Notes: generated from the letters alone by a model not told the origin. A DNA stretch of 64,000 bases from Aldehydirespirator sp965204875 (GCA_965204875.1 OZ242020.1:2976001-3040000), one strand, 5' to 3'. Counted from the stretch's first letter, positions 19,169 through 29,884 are shown. Numbers and translations: made by a program.

Positions 19169-19615
19169 CTATGCCGGGTCGTCGCTGACGCTGAGGGCGC
19201 CGATCTCGGCCAGGTATCCGAGCCCGGCGTCGAGGATGCACACGACGTGCACCGCGTCGGGGCCGCCCTCGGCGATCGAGCGGGCCACGACGGCGTCGCA
19301 GGCGGCGTCGGTGTCGGCCGTGGCCACGGCGTCCACCGCCACCGCGGCATCGCCCAGCTCGGATCCGTGGCTCGTGGCCAGGCCCACCTCGGCGAACCAG
19401 TCGAGGTGCCAGCCGAGCACCCGGCGCACCTCGTCGTAGCTGACCGCGGAGGCCACCTCCTCGGGCAGGCGTCCGGCCACGTACTCGACGGCATCCGGCA
19501 GCCGGTACACCGACGGCGCCGTCTCGGCCTCCAGGCGGCCCACCGCGGCACCGACCGCTGTGAGCGCAATCGCCGTCACGGCCGCCACCCCGACCGCGAC
19601 GATCAGCCAGATCAC
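19169..19615 (-). CDS. Hypothetical protein with N-terminal membrane anchor
   Basis: 148 residues, not recognised. A strongly hydrophobic N-terminus (about 1-26, MIWLIVAVGVAAVTAIALTA) suggests a single membrane anchor, followed by a soluble acidic domain. That domain contains YRLPDAVEYVAGRLPEEVAS, then YDEVRRVLGWHLDWFAEVGL, then AVHVVCILDAGLGYLAEIGA. The composition and codon choice look like a real gene of this genome, and the frame is free of low-complexity filler. GTG start at 19615. It lies between the hydrolase and the acyl-CoA dehydrogenase, all on the minus strand. The 147-bp spacer before it holds degenerate ACAACCAGACCACG-type repeats. No function is assigned. Confidence 0.65.
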   Translation of the reverse strand: MIWLIVAVGVAAVTAIALTAVGAAVGRLEAETAPSVYRLPDAVEYVAGRLPEEVASAVSYDEVRRVLGWHLDWFAEVGLATSHGSELGDAAVAVDAVATADTDAACDAVVARSIAEGGPDAVHVVCILDAGLGYLAEIGALSVSDDPA

Positions 19616-19762
19616 GGCCGATCAACCAGACCAGGCACAAACAACCAGACCACGGCCAAACAAGCCAGGCCGGGAACAACCAGCCAGACCACGCGGCCCC
19701 GACCGCCCTGCGATCGCCGAGGTCGTGCCGGGGCGAGCGAAACCCGATCCGCCCGCCGACCC

Positions 19763-20878
19763 CTAGAGGCCGATCCGCTGGGCGAGCAGCTCCCGGTGGT
19801 AGGTGGGGTCGCCGAACAGCAGCTCGGAGCTCTTGGCCCGCTTGAAGTAGAGGTGGGCGGGATGCTCCCAGGTGAAGCCGATCCCGCCATGGATCTGGAT
19901 GTTCTCGGCTGCGGCATGGAAGTACGCCTCCGAGCAGTAGCTCTTGGCCAGCGACGCCACCTGCGGCAGCTCGTCGTTCATCTCCGCCGCGCACCAGCCC
20001 GCGTAGTAGGCGGCCGACTTCGCCGACTCAACTTCTAGGAGCATGTCCGCGCACTTGTGCTTGATGGCCTGGAAAGAGCCGATGGGCCGCCCGAACTGCA
20101 CCCTGACCTTGGCGTACTCCACGGACATGTCCAGGCAGCGCTGTGCCCCACCGACCTGTTCGGCAGCCAGCGCCACGGCGGCGAGGTCGAGAACGGTCTC
20201 CAGCACCCCCCAGCCCTCGCCCTCGGCGCCGATCAGGGCAGCCTCGGTGTTCTCGAAAGTGAGTCTGGCCTGCTTGCGGGTCTGGTCCATGGTGGACAGC
20301 GCCGTGCGGCCGACGCCGGCAGCGGCGGGATCCACGGTGAACAGCGAGACGCCGCGGGCGGTGCGCGCCGCGACGATGAGAAGGTTGGCGGTGTGCCCGT
20401 CGAGCACGTACATCTTCACCCCGTCGAGGCGCCACGAGCCGCCCGCGGGCACCGCGGTCATGGTGACGCCGGACTCGTCCCAGCGGCCGTTCTGCTCGGT
20501 GAAGGCGAGCGCGGCGCGTGTCTCGCCCGAGGCGATGCCCGGCAGGTGCGCCCGCTTGGCGTCCTCGTCGCCGCACAGCATCAGCGTGTTGGCGGCCAGC
20601 ACCGCCGACGAGAAGAAGGGGGCGCAAAGCAGCGCACGGCCCATCTCCTCGAGCACCACGATCTGCTCCACGCGCGTGAATCCCTGGCCGCCGTATGCCT
20701 CGGGGATGGTCAGCGCGGGCAGCCCCATCTGGTTTGACATCTGGGCCCAGACCTCGTCGTCGAACCCGCGCTCGGTGTCCATCTGCTCCCGCACCGCGGA
20801 CTCGGGCGACTTCTCGTCCAGGAAGTCGCGGACGAACTCGCGCAGCTGCTCCTGCTCGTCGGTGAATGCGAAGTTCAC
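19763..20878 (-). CDS. Acyl-CoA dehydrogenase family protein
   Basis: 371 residues, full length for the flavin-dependent acyl-CoA dehydrogenase family, which oxidises acyl-CoA to enoyl-CoA. N-terminal helical domain (FTDEQEQLREFVRDFL), middle beta domain (AFTEQNGRWDESG), and C-terminal FAD-contact segments RVQFGRPIGSFQAIKHKCAD and IQIHGGIGFTWEH. The latter resembles FadE-type proteins used for steroid or branched acyl chains in actinobacteria, but the substrate is not determined. GTG start at 20878 has a good Shine-Dalgarno (AGAGGAGA). No partner dehydrogenase subunit or electron-transfer flavoprotein is adjacent. Confidence 0.9.
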   Translation of the reverse strand: MNFAFTDEQEQLREFVRDFLDEKSPESAVREQMDTERGFDDEVWAQMSNQMGLPALTIPEAYGGQGFTRVEQIVVLEEMGRALLCAPFFSSAVLAANTLMLCGDEDAKRAHLPGIASGETRAALAFTEQNGRWDESGVTMTAVPAGGSWRLDGVKMYVLDGHTANLLIVAARTARGVSLFTVDPAAAGVGRTALSTMDQTRKQARLTFENTEAALIGAEGEGWGVLETVLDLAAVALAAEQVGGAQRCLDMSVEYAKVRVQFGRPIGSFQAIKHKCADMLLEVESAKSAAYYAGWCAAEMNDELPQVASLAKSYCSEAYFHAAAENIQIHGGIGFTWEHPAHLYFKRAKSSELLFGDPTYHRELLAQRIGL

Positions 20879-21073
20879 GTGGGTTCTCCTCTGCGGCGCT
20901 TCTGGCCCTCAAGACGTTTTCGTTGTGCGCAAAGCTACCGGATGCGCCCCGAAAGGATGATGCGCTGATCGGGTGGCAGTCCCGAGCCCAGGCGGCAGGC
21001 GCGCTCTGAGGGCGCCACGCGCGGTATGCGCGCCGAATGCTCGCGCCAAGTGTGCCGAGCCCCTGCGCAGCCG

Positions 21074-21085
21074 TAGGATCACAGC
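21074..21085 (+). promoter_or_regulatory. Leaderless -10 box of sufC-sufS-sufU
   Basis: TAGGAT (21074-21079), six bases, then GTG 21086; no Shine-Dalgarno. Confidence 0.45.
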
Positions 21086-21840
21086 GTGCCGGACACCCCG
21101 CTGTTCGAGATCGACGGCCTGCACGCGACCGTGGCCGACGGCGACGTCGAGATCCTGCGCGGCGTCGATCTGGTGGTGCGCGCCGGCGAGCTGCACGTCC
21201 TGATGGGTCCCAACGGATCGGGCAAGTCCACCCTGGCAGCGACGCTTCTCGGCAGCCCCGAGTACCAGGTCACCGCGGGATCGATCCGCTTCAAGGGCGA
21301 GGACGTCACCGGCTGGCCGCCCGAGGTGCGGGCCAAGGCCGGCCTGTTCCTGGCGTTCCAGTACCCCCAGGAGATCCCCGGCGTGACCATCCGCAACTTC
21401 CTCACGCAAGCGCTGCAGGCACGCAAGGGCACCGAGGTCAGCTCGATCGAGACCTACATGGCCATGCGGGAGTGGATGGAGCGCCTGGCCATCGAGTCGT
21501 CGCTGATGGAGCGCTACCTCAACGAGGGGTTCTCGGGAGGCGAGAAGAAGCGCAACGAGATCCTGCAGCTGGCGGTGCTCGAGCCCGACATGGCCATACT
21601 CGACGAGACCGACACGGGCCTTGACATCGACGCGCTGCGCATCGTGGCCACGGGCCTGCGCGAGGTGCGCTCGGAGCGGCCCGGCCTCGGCGTGCTGGCC
21701 ATCACCCACTTCAAGCGGATCCTCGTCGCCGGGCTCGAGCCGGACCGGGTGCATGTGCTGATGGACGGGCGCATCGCCGAGAGCGGCGGCGCCGAGCTGG
21801 CCGACCGGCTCGAGCGCGAGGGATACGAGCGGCGCACGTC

Positions 21841-21844
<4 letters not shown>
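21086..21844 (+). CDS. sufC: Fe-S cluster assembly ATPase SufC (first copy)
   Basis: 252 residues. This is the ABC-type ATPase of the SufBCD scaffold, cytosolic, with Walker A MGPNGSGKST, Q-loop LAFQYPQEIPGV, signature FSGGEKKRNE and Walker B MAILDETDTGLD. GTG start. Its stop overlaps the sufS start (GTGA). It heads sufC-sufS-sufU. A second, diverged SufC lies at 28579-29382 in the sufB-sufD block, so which one works with SufBD is open. Confidence 0.93.
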
Positions 21845-23115
<1,271 letters not shown>

Positions 23116-23119
23116 GGGG

Positions 23120-23163
23120 GCGTGGCGTGAGCGGCGTTGGCTTGAGGAGCGTGGCGTGAGCGG
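23120..23163 (+). repeat. Duplicated sufU start region
   Basis: GCGTGGCGTGAGCGG occurs at 23120-23134 and 23149-23163. The second copy contains the sufU GTG start. Confidence 0.75.
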
Positions 23164-23644
23164 TCTGGAGGACCTTTACCGCGAGATCATCCTCGACCAC
23201 TACCGCAACCCCCGCAACCGCGGCGAGCTGGAGGTCCCGCCGGCGGTGCAGGCAGTGGGCTTCAACCCCCTGTGCGGCGACGAGGTGGTCGTCTACCTGC
23301 ACGTGCGCGACGGCGTGATCTCGGAGGTGTCGACGGGCGGCCAGGGATGCTCCATCAGCCAGTCCTCGGCGTCGATGATGTCCACCGCCGTCAAGGGTCG
23401 CAAGGTGTCCGAGGCACGCCAACTCGTGAGTTCCTTCAAGCGGATGATGTCCATCCACGGGAGCGGCATCGGCGGCGCCGGCGATGATCTGGACGGCGAG
23501 CCCGAGAGCGCGGAGGGATCGGGCGAGGTGAAGCTCGGGGACTTGGAGGCGCTGCGGGGCGTGGTGAAGTTCCCGGTGCGCATCAAGTGCGCAACGCTGT
23601 CATGGAACACCCTGGTGCAGGCGATCGACGAGACCCTGGCCTAA
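23156..23644 (+). CDS. sufU: SufU-type Fe-S assembly sulfur acceptor
   Basis: 162 residues from GTG 23156. SufU accepts persulfide sulfur from SufS and is zinc-bound. The three conserved Cys contexts are present: NPLCGDEV, GGQGCSISQSSASM and RIKCATLSW. A Gly/Asp/Glu-rich insertion (about 100-125, GSGIGGAGDDLDG) lies before the last Cys, a site where SufU differs from IscU. The N-terminus LEDLYREIILDHYRNPRN is classical. Last gene of the plus-strand suf block; the 224-bp gap after it holds no gene I can support. Confidence 0.94.
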   Translation: MSGLEDLYREIILDHYRNPRNRGELEVPPAVQAVGFNPLCGDEVVVYLHVRDGVISEVSTGGQGCSISQSSASMMSTAVKGRKVSEARQLVSSFKRMMSIHGSGIGGAGDDLDGEPESAEGSGEVKLGDLEALRGVVKFPVRIKCATLSWNTLVQAIDETLA

Positions 23645-23868
23645 GCGACCGACGCCGGCAGCGCATCTCGGCAGCACCCTTGCCCGAAGGCGTTGCCTCG
23701 GCACCGTCGCGCACCGGTGAGACAAGTGTTCTAGAGCGTGTGCTGAGCCTCCCCGCCGCTGCGTTCGTCTTGAGCACGATGCCCCGGCGCAACAAGTTCA
23801 CTGGGCGCGTGCACTGAGCCCAAGGGTGACCATCGCCGGGCGGCGTTGCCTGCTGGTGACGGTCTGGC

Positions 23869-26800
23869 CTACTGGTGAGGCTCTGAGAGCAGTTCCTTGA
23901 GAGCGGGACCGTAGGCGGCCAGCTTGGCCGGGCCGATCCCGGGCACGGCGAGCAGGGCATCGTCGGTAGTGGGGCGGCTGCGAGCCAGATGCCGCATCAC
24001 GGCGTCGGAGAACACAACATAGGCCGGAACCTGCTCGGCTCGGGTCTGCTCTAGCCGCCAGGCACGCAGGCGCTGGAAGGTCGCAGCGGCCTCCGGCTCG
24101 GCTGCCTCATCGATGGGCGGGCTCTGAAACCCCGATGCCGAGGATGTAGGCACCCGTGTCCCAGTCGTCCTGGCAGCTGACGGCCGGCTGGACCTGGCCG
24201 GCACGGAGGCCGCATGTGCGCTGGCCGTGGTCGCTTTGGTTGTGGCTTCCGGTCCGCTGGGCGGAGTCGTATCGGCACTGTGCCGGCTGTCGGGACTCGG
24301 CTTGAAGCGCCAGGCCGTCTCGTTGATGAACGGGGACTGCGGGCCGTCAGCGATGATCAGCACGGACTCCGAGCACCGGGTGAGCGCCACGTGGAAGACG
24401 CGACGCTCCTCCTCGGTGTCGCCGGCCAGGCGGTGCGGCATCAGTCCCTCGGTGGCTGACAGCAGTATCACATGGGGCCACTCCAGGCCCTTGACCCGGT
24501 GAACGGTGGCCAGGCGCACGCCGCTCCCCCACGATGCGCGCCCGATCCGCGGGGCGACCTCGCCGGAGCCGCCGCCGCTGCCTGGCTTGCGGAGCCGGGC
24601 CGCCAGCCACGCCTCGAAGCCCGCCGGATCGTCGCAATGCGGCGCCACCGACAGCAGCGCCCTCAGGTCGTCGCCGTGAGCGGAGCGGTCCACCGACCGG
24701 CGCGAGGCGTCGAGCCGCTCGTCGAGGCTGGCGCCGAGTTGGACGCCGTCGCGCACCGCCTCCAGCAGTCGCTGCGTGCCGGCGCCGTCACGGGCCAGCT
24801 CGCCCAGGCGCTCCACGTCATCCGCGAAGGCAGCGACCTTCTGGGCGGTCCGCTCATCTGAGATCCGCCCGGCCAGCCGCCGCAGCGCGCCCACGTTGCG
24901 CTGCTCCGCGATCCACTCGACGACCCGCGGCGAGATGCCCCGCGGCGGGCGGCGCGCCGCCGTGGCCAGTGCCGGTGCGGGCAGCCGGGCGGTCCCCGAT
25001 GTGGCCAGCCTGAGCCATGCAAGCATCGCCGCGACCCCCGTGCGCTCCAAGAACCACGGCCCGACCGGGGCCATGTGATCGATGCCAGCCTCCGACAGCA
25101 GGATCTGCGGTGCCAGCAGCGTGCTGTTGACCCTGGTCAGCACCGCGATGTCCTCAAGCCTCGCGCCTCCGGCGATGAGGGTGCCAACCCGCTCGACCAC
25201 TGCCGAGCCGCCGTCATCTGACCTCACCGTCTCCAGCGGCGCCAGCGCAGCCGCTCTCGGAGAAGACCCCACCACAGAACCGCCCTCGACACTCATCACC
25301 GTCTCCACCGGCGCCAGCGCAAAATCGCTCTCGCCAGTCATCACCGTCTCAACAGGCGCCGGTGCAACCATCTTCGGAGGACACGCCAGAAGCGAGCCGG
25401 TACCTGGCGCCGCAGCCTCCACCGGCTGCTCGACGGCGCGGGCGGGGTGGTCGGGGCGGGGCTCGATGTCCTTGGCGATGCGGTACCGGTTGTGCGACAG
25501 CAGGTTCGCGGCGGCCTCCACCACCGCAGGCGGGCACCGGTAGTTGACGTTCAGCAGGTGCCTGCAGGCGCCGGGGAACCAGCGCTCGTACTCGACCAGC
25601 CAGCGCGGCGAGGCCCCCGAGTAGCCGTAGATGGTCTGATCGTCGTCGCCCACGCCGAAGACGTCGGCTCTGGGGCCTGCCAGCAGGCGGATCATCAGCA
25701 GGTGCGCCGGAGTGAGGTCCTGGAACTCGTCCACCAGCAGCACGCCGCAGGCTCGGCGGGCCGCGGCGCGCGCCGCCGGGTCGGTGAGCAGCACGTCGAT
25801 GGCCCGCACGATCTGATGGTCGAAGTCGACGACCTCGCGCTCTGCGAGAGCCTCGGCGTACGCGGGGGCCAACTCCGCGAAGCCGGCCACATCGGGATAG
25901 AAGTCGCGCTCCACCTCCGCCGGATCCCGCAGGCCCAGCCGCGAGGCCGTCAGCGCTTCCAGCCACGGCGCCAGCGGATCGGTCATGGCACGGCGGCGGC
26001 GCCGGGGCGAGCGCTCCCCCACCAGGCCGTGCAGGATGTCGCGCGCCTGCATCTCGTCGATCACCTCCACCCTGCCGTGACTGCGGGGCGCGGCGAACGG
26101 GCCGGTGCCGTTGCAGGCGGCCAGCGCCAGGCTGTTCAGGGTGCGCACCTTCAGGCCGGGCAGATCCGCGGTGCGCTCCTGCATCTCGGCGCGGGCCCGC
26201 ACGTTGTAGGCGACCAGGCACGCCGCGGCGGGCGCCACCCCGAGGTCGCGCACCAGCCAGCGGGCCCGCTCGGTGAGCACCCGCGTCTTGCCCGAGCCGG
26301 CGGGCGCCACTATGCAGGCGCCCCCTCCCAGGTGGCCCACCGCCTCGCGCTGATCCGGCGCCAGCTCCGCGGCCGGCTCGCTGCGATGCAACACGGCCAG
26401 GCTGCCGGCGGCCAGGTTCGCGGCCGGTATCAGCGGCACGCCCATGAGATCCGCCGGATCGAACGCCTGCAGCGGACCGCCGTCGCACCAGGCTGCGCCG
26501 GTCGCGGTGGCGACGTCTCCGGGGCTGCCCACCGCAGCGGGGCGCGCTCCCAGAGCGAGGGCGCGATCGAGCGGGGCGAAACGCGGCCGGTCTGGATCCC
26601 GAGCGTCGACTGTGTTTGAGGTCAGCAGGTGGTGCCACACCTCGTCGGTGAGCGTGAGGCCGGGGCTCCACCCCCACCACGGCGCCTCCAAAACCGGCTC
26701 ATGCTGCTGCAGGGGGCCATCGACCTCGATCACCAGCCGCTCCCGGTGGCACCAGGCAGCACGCAGGCGACGGCCCGCGTCCGGGTCGGGCTCCTCGGGT

Positions 26801-26925
26801 CGCACCCGCACTCTCGGGCACCGCTCCCAGGGACTCGGCGGGGGCTGCCCCGGCAAGACCAGGACGCTGCGGCCCAGGCAATCAGGACCTGCGGCACCCT
26901 CGGCGCCGCTCGCAGCCGGCGTCAT
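23869..26925 (-). CDS. UvrD/PcrA-like SF1 DNA helicase with HRDC domain
   Basis: About 1018 residues from ATG 26925; a TTG at 26952 would add nine. SF1A helicase motifs are complete: Walker A APAGSGKTRVL, II LLVDEFQDLT, III GVGDDDQTIYGYSGA, IV NYRCPP, V TVHRVKGLEWPHVIL and VI VALTRCSESVLI. A C-terminal HRDC domain follows (about 935-1015). The first 175 residues are an unassigned domain. Inside the helicase (25225-25366) lies a three-fold degenerate repeat of LAPVETV segments, a low-complexity insertion. A linker rich in Thr/Ser/Ala precedes HRDC. The likely role is repair or replication-conflict resolution. Confidence 0.9.
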   Translation of the reverse strand: MTPAASGAEGAAGPDCLGRSVLVLPGQPPPSPWERCPRVRVRPEEPDPDAGRRLRAAWCHRERLVIEVDGPLQQHEPVLEAPWWGWSPGLTLTDEVWHHLLTSNTVDARDPDRPRFAPLDRALALGARPAAVGSPGDVATATGAAWCDGGPLQAFDPADLMGVPLIPAANLAAGSLAVLHRSEPAAELAPDQREAVGHLGGGACIVAPAGSGKTRVLTERARWLVRDLGVAPAAACLVAYNVRARAEMQERTADLPGLKVRTLNSLALAACNGTGPFAAPRSHGRVEVIDEMQARDILHGLVGERSPRRRRRAMTDPLAPWLEALTASRLGLRDPAEVERDFYPDVAGFAELAPAYAEALAEREVVDFDHQIVRAIDVLLTDPAARAAARRACGVLLVDEFQDLTPAHLLMIRLLAGPRADVFGVGDDDQTIYGYSGASPRWLVEYERWFPGACRHLLNVNYRCPPAVVEAAANLLSHNRYRIAKDIEPRPDHPARAVEQPVEAAAPGTGSLLACPPKMVAPAPVETVMTGESDFALAPVETVMSVEGGSVVGSSPRAAALAPLETVRSDDGGSAVVERVGTLIAGGARLEDIAVLTRVNSTLLAPQILLSEAGIDHMAPVGPWFLERTGVAAMLAWLRLATSGTARLPAPALATAARRPPRGISPRVVEWIAEQRNVGALRRLAGRISDERTAQKVAAFADDVERLGELARDGAGTQRLLEAVRDGVQLGASLDERLDASRRSVDRSAHGDDLRALLSVAPHCDDPAGFEAWLAARLRKPGSGGGSGEVAPRIGRASWGSGVRLATVHRVKGLEWPHVILLSATEGLMPHRLAGDTEEERRVFHVALTRCSESVLIIADGPQSPFINETAWRFKPSPDSRHSADTTPPSGPEATTKATTASAHAASVPARSSRPSAARTTGTRVPTSSASGFQSPPIDEAAEPEAAATFQRLRAWRLEQTRAEQVPAYVVFSDAVMRHLARSRPTTDDALLAVPGIGPAKLAAYGPALKELLSEPHQ
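25225..25366 (-). repeat. Three-fold 25-bp repeat inside the helicase gene
   Basis: Units starting at 25225, 25297 and 25342 (plus-strand CACCGTCTC...GGCGCC) encode APVETV/APLETV segments. They keep the frame and lie between helicase motifs IV and V. Confidence 0.6.
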
Positions 26926-27077
26926 CGCAGCATCATCGTTACATCTTGCCAAGCGCGCTCACGCAGGCACGCCACCAGCCGGCGCTCCGGACGCAGATGG
27001 CAACACGGCACACCGCGAGGCGACACCCGGCAACGCGCGCCCGCACGGATCGCGGGCCGGCCATGTTGCGCTCGCCC

Positions 27078-27089
27078 TATAGTCGAGAT
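27078..27089 (+). promoter_or_regulatory. Leaderless -10 box, DUF2510 gene
   Basis: TATAGT (27078-27083), six bases, then GTG 27090. Confidence 0.45.
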
Positions 27090-28079
27090 GTGAGCGACCA
27101 GCCGCGGGCCGACTGGTACACCGATCCAGAGGACTCCTCGCAGTACCGCTACTGGGACGGCTCGGCATGGACCGAGCACCGGGCGCCCCGACACACCGAG
27201 CCGCAGCCGGGTCCGCATACTCCCGAGTCCGGCCTGCGCCCGGCAGGTCAGCTGATCAGCGGCTCCTTCGCCCTGGTGAGGCGCCTGTGGCGCGGCTTGC
27301 TCTTGGCGGCCGCAGTTACCTCGGCCGGCATTGCGCTCGCGTGGTGGGGCAGCCTCACCACCGCGAACCGGATCCTTGACGGCCGGCTCGACGAGATCCT
27401 CGACCGGATCAGCGAGCCCGACTTCGACCCGAACGCTCCCGAGCACGAGGAGTACTTCAGCTCGCTCACGTATGACTGGTCGCCGGGGAGCTTCGTGCCC
27501 CTGACGCTGGGCTCGCTGATCGCTTGGCTCGTCATCGCACTCGTCGTCACGGCGGTGATCATCGCGTCCGCCAGTGACCTAGACGGCCGAGCGCCGACCC
27601 TGGCCGCGACGTTGAGGCAGACCCGTCAGCGGATCCTGCGAATGATGGGAGTTCAACTGAAGATTGCGGCGCTCCTGCTGGCCGCGATCATCATCCTGCT
27701 GCTGCCCGCCATCGTGTCACCCTGGCTGCTGCTCCTGACGGTTCCCGCGATGTTGGCGGTTGCCGTCGTGTGGGGCACCGTGCTCCAGATCGCGTTCGTC
27801 GTGGCCGCGACCGGCCCGGCGAAGCCCTCCATCCGGTACACGTTGCAACTGGTGCGGGGACGGTTCTGGGGAACGTTCGGGAGGCTGCTGCTCGTCGGGG
27901 TGATCGTCACCGTAATCGCATTCGTCATCGGGCTGTCGCTCTCGATCGCCACCGGCACCGGCGAGGAGCCCTTCCACGTGGTCCAGCTGATCGACGGCGT
28001 CATCGCAGCCATGGTGGGCTGGGTGGCGACGGCAGCCACCGTCATCGTCTACCGCGAACTAGGCGGAGAGTCCGGCTAG
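27090..28079 (+). CDS. DUF2510-domain multi-pass membrane protein
   Basis: 329 residues from GTG 27090. The N-terminus carries a DUF2510 module (ADWYTDPEDSSQYRYWDGSA, aromatic residues in WY-P-YWDG-W spacing), common on actinobacterial membrane proteins. The rest has about five hydrophobic segments (near 66-86, 145-168, 195-240 and 265-325), with a charged loop between the first two (RISEPDFDPNAPEHEEY). The membrane part resembles glycerophosphoryl diester phosphodiesterase-type membrane domains in general look, but no catalytic residues are seen. Divergent from the UvrD-like gene. Function unknown. Confidence 0.8.
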   Translation: MSDQPRADWYTDPEDSSQYRYWDGSAWTEHRAPRHTEPQPGPHTPESGLRPAGQLISGSFALVRRLWRGLLLAAAVTSAGIALAWWGSLTTANRILDGRLDEILDRISEPDFDPNAPEHEEYFSSLTYDWSPGSFVPLTLGSLIAWLVIALVVTAVIIASASDLDGRAPTLAATLRQTRQRILRMMGVQLKIAALLLAAIIILLLPAIVSPWLLLLTVPAMLAVAVVWGTVLQIAFVVAATGPAKPSIRYTLQLVRGRFWGTFGRLLLVGVIVTVIAFVIGLSLSIATGTGEEPFHVVQLIDGVIAAMVGWVATAATVIVYRELGGESG

Positions 28080-28178
28080 CCCCCACCGGACACAACCCGC
28101 CCAGCCCGCCGGGTCCGCCAACCCAGGCCGCCAGGAGAGCCGGAACTCGAATCGGAGTCCGGCTGATCGGGGTCCTAG

Positions 28179-28469
28179 TCAGCCGGCAATGCCGTCGACG
28201 CGCTGGACGAAGTCACGGTCGCGAGCCGTCAGGCCGCCTGCGTCGTGGCTGGTGATCGCCAGCTCCACCCGGTTGTAGACATTCGACCACTCGGGATGAT
28301 GGAAGAGTCGCTCCGCTATCAGCGCCACATGCGCCATGAAAGCGAACGCGGCCCGGAAGTCTGCGAACTCATAGGAGCGGCGCAACACCTCGCCGTCGCG
28401 GCGCCACCGGGGATGCGCGGCCAGAAGCTCAGCGATCTCCGACTCGGTGAGCAGTCCGCCAGCGCTCAT
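28179..28469 (-). CDS. Pterin-4a-carbinolamine dehydratase
   Basis: 96 residues from ATG 28469, the normal family length. The signature FHHPEWSNVYNRVELAITSH is the conserved dehydratase segment; it dehydrates 4a-hydroxytetrahydropterin and in some proteins acts as a dimerisation cofactor. The ATG is chosen because TAGCAT lies eight bases upstream (28478-28483, minus strand) and the family begins here. It follows sufC2 on the minus strand. No aromatic amino acid hydroxylase is nearby. Confidence 0.9.
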   Translation of the reverse strand: MSAGGLLTESEIAELLAAHPRWRRDGEVLRRSYEFADFRAAFAFMAHVALIAERLFHHPEWSNVYNRVELAITSHDAGGLTARDRDFVQRVDGIAG

Positions 28470-28511
28470 CGGAACCGATGCTACCCCCGCCACCTGCCAC
28501 CTGCCGGCCGC

Positions 28512-28551
28512 CCACCCGTGACACGGGCGCACAACCTCACGCAGGCCGACA
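28512..28551 (-). repeat. Interspersed 40-bp repeat, copy C
   Basis: In the minus orientation it reads TGTCGG...GCGTGAGGTTGTG...CGTGT...GGGTGG. It matches copies at 38048-38087 and 38852-38891 over 40 bases with scattered differences. It lies just upstream of the pterin dehydratase gene. Confidence 0.65.
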
Positions 28552-28578
28552 ACCAGCTACCTGCGATCTCGCCGAACC

Positions 28579-29382
28579 TCACGCCAGGAGGTCGGCGAAG
28601 GGATCTCCGAAGGGGTCGGTGAAGGGGTTCGCGGCGGTGCCGGGATCGGGCCGGGGCAGAGCCGCGGTCCAGCGTTCATAGCCCTCGGCCTCCAGCTGCT
28701 CGGCCAGCTCGACGCCGCCGGACTCCTGCACCCGCCCGCCCGCGAACACGTGGACCATGTCGGGCCGGAGGTGATCGAAGACCTTGCTCGAGTGGGTGAT
28801 CGTCAGCACGCCGAGGCCGTCGTGGGTGGTGGCGTGCTCGATACGGTCGCCCACGAGACGCAGCGCATCCACGTCAAGGCCCGAGTCCAGCTCGTCGACG
28901 ACGGCGAAGGCGGGTGCCAGCACGCCGAGCTGCAGCGCCTCGTTGCGCTTGCGCTCGCCACCGGACAGGTCGACGTTCACGGGCCGCGCCAAGAACCTCT
29001 CGTCGAAGCCGATCCGCTCGGCCTCCTCGCGCATCCGCTCGGCCACGGCCGCGCCCTCGGGCGTGCACACCGACTCGGTGAGCATGTCCAGCAGCGAGAC
29101 GCCCGGAACCTCGGTGGGGTACTGCATGGTCAGGAACAGCCCCGCCTCGGCGCGACGCCACGCCGGCAGCCCCAACAACTCCGTGCCGTCGAGGCGCACC
29201 GAGCCGCCGGACACCCCGTAGCCGCCGCGGCCGGCGATCACGTGGGCCAGCGTCGACTTCCCCGAGCCGTTGGGTCCCATGACCGCGTGAACCTCTCCGG
29301 CTCGCACCTCTAAGTCGACGCCCGTGAGGATCTCACGTCCCGCCACCGAGGCCCGCAGCCCCTCGATCACCAGGGTGCTCAC
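28579..29382 (-). CDS. sufC: Fe-S cluster assembly ATPase SufC (second copy)
   Basis: 267 residues from GTG 29382. Complete ABC ATPase: Walker A MGPNGSGKST, Q-loop LTMQYPTEVPGV, signature LSGGERKRNE, Walker B FAVVDELDSGLD. It is clearly diverged from the SufC at 21086. It carries an extra C-terminal tail of repeated DPF units (NPFTDPFGDPFADLLA). It follows sufB, sufD and a Rieske gene in the same direction, so it is the natural partner of this SufBD pair. Confidence 0.92.
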   Translation of the reverse strand: MSTLVIEGLRASVAGREILTGVDLEVRAGEVHAVMGPNGSGKSTLAHVIAGRGGYGVSGGSVRLDGTELLGLPAWRRAEAGLFLTMQYPTEVPGVSLLDMLTESVCTPEGAAVAERMREEAERIGFDERFLARPVNVDLSGGERKRNEALQLGVLAPAFAVVDELDSGLDVDALRLVGDRIEHATTHDGLGVLTITHSSKVFDHLRPDMVHVFAGGRVQESGGVELAEQLEAEGYERWTAALPRPDPGTAANPFTDPFGDPFADLLA

Positions 29383-29498
29383 AGCACGCCCCCCGCCATG
29401 ACCGCGCCCTGCCGCCCACGACACGCCCAAGTCACGACACGGCCGCTTGTCAAGCAGGAGTGCCTGGGCGCAACCACCTCGATCACCGAAGGAACCAC

Positions 29499-29840
29499 TC
29501 ACCCGTCCTCGGCCGCCGCGCTGTCCAGTTTCAGCACGATCATCCCGTCAACCACAGACACGTCGTATGAAGGCACCGCACGGGTCGCCGGCAGTGAGAG
29601 CGGCTCGCCGGTCGCGAGATCGAACATGGCCCCGTGGGCCGCGCACTCGATCGCACAGTCGTCGGGCTCGACCCACCCCTCCGAGAGCGACACCTCGGCG
29701 TGGCTGCAGGTGTCGCCGATGGCATACACGTCGTCGCCGACGCGCACCACCGCAACGCTGTGGCCGGCGACCTCGACCCTCCGTGCCGAGTCCGGCGCAA
29801 GATCGTCCAAGCCGAACAGCTCATAGGTCGCCATCGTCAC
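29499..29840 (-). CDS. Rieske-type [2Fe-2S] ferredoxin
   Basis: 113 residues. Ligand motifs C-x-H (DTCSHAEVSL) and C-x2-H (IECAAHGAMFD) are spaced as in small Rieske ferredoxins of the NirD/biphenyl-dioxygenase type. They bind one [2Fe-2S] cluster and transfer electrons. A good Shine-Dalgarno (GGGAGGGG) precedes GTG 29840 and ATG 29834; either may be used. It sits between sufD and sufC2, a common actinobacterial arrangement. Confidence 0.92.
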   Translation of the reverse strand: MTMATYELFGLDDLAPDSARRVEVAGHSVAVVRVGDDVYAIGDTCSHAEVSLSEGWVEPDDCAIECAAHGAMFDLATGEPLSLPATRAVPSYDVSVVDGMIVLKLDSAAAEDG

Positions 29841-29884
29841 CCCTCCCGCTCATGCCTGCCCTGATCAAGCCTGCCATTGCCGGA

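Noticed and set aside
19616..19762. ACAACCAGACCACG-type repeats as a regulatory array
   Set aside because: Too degenerate and short; no clear unit length.
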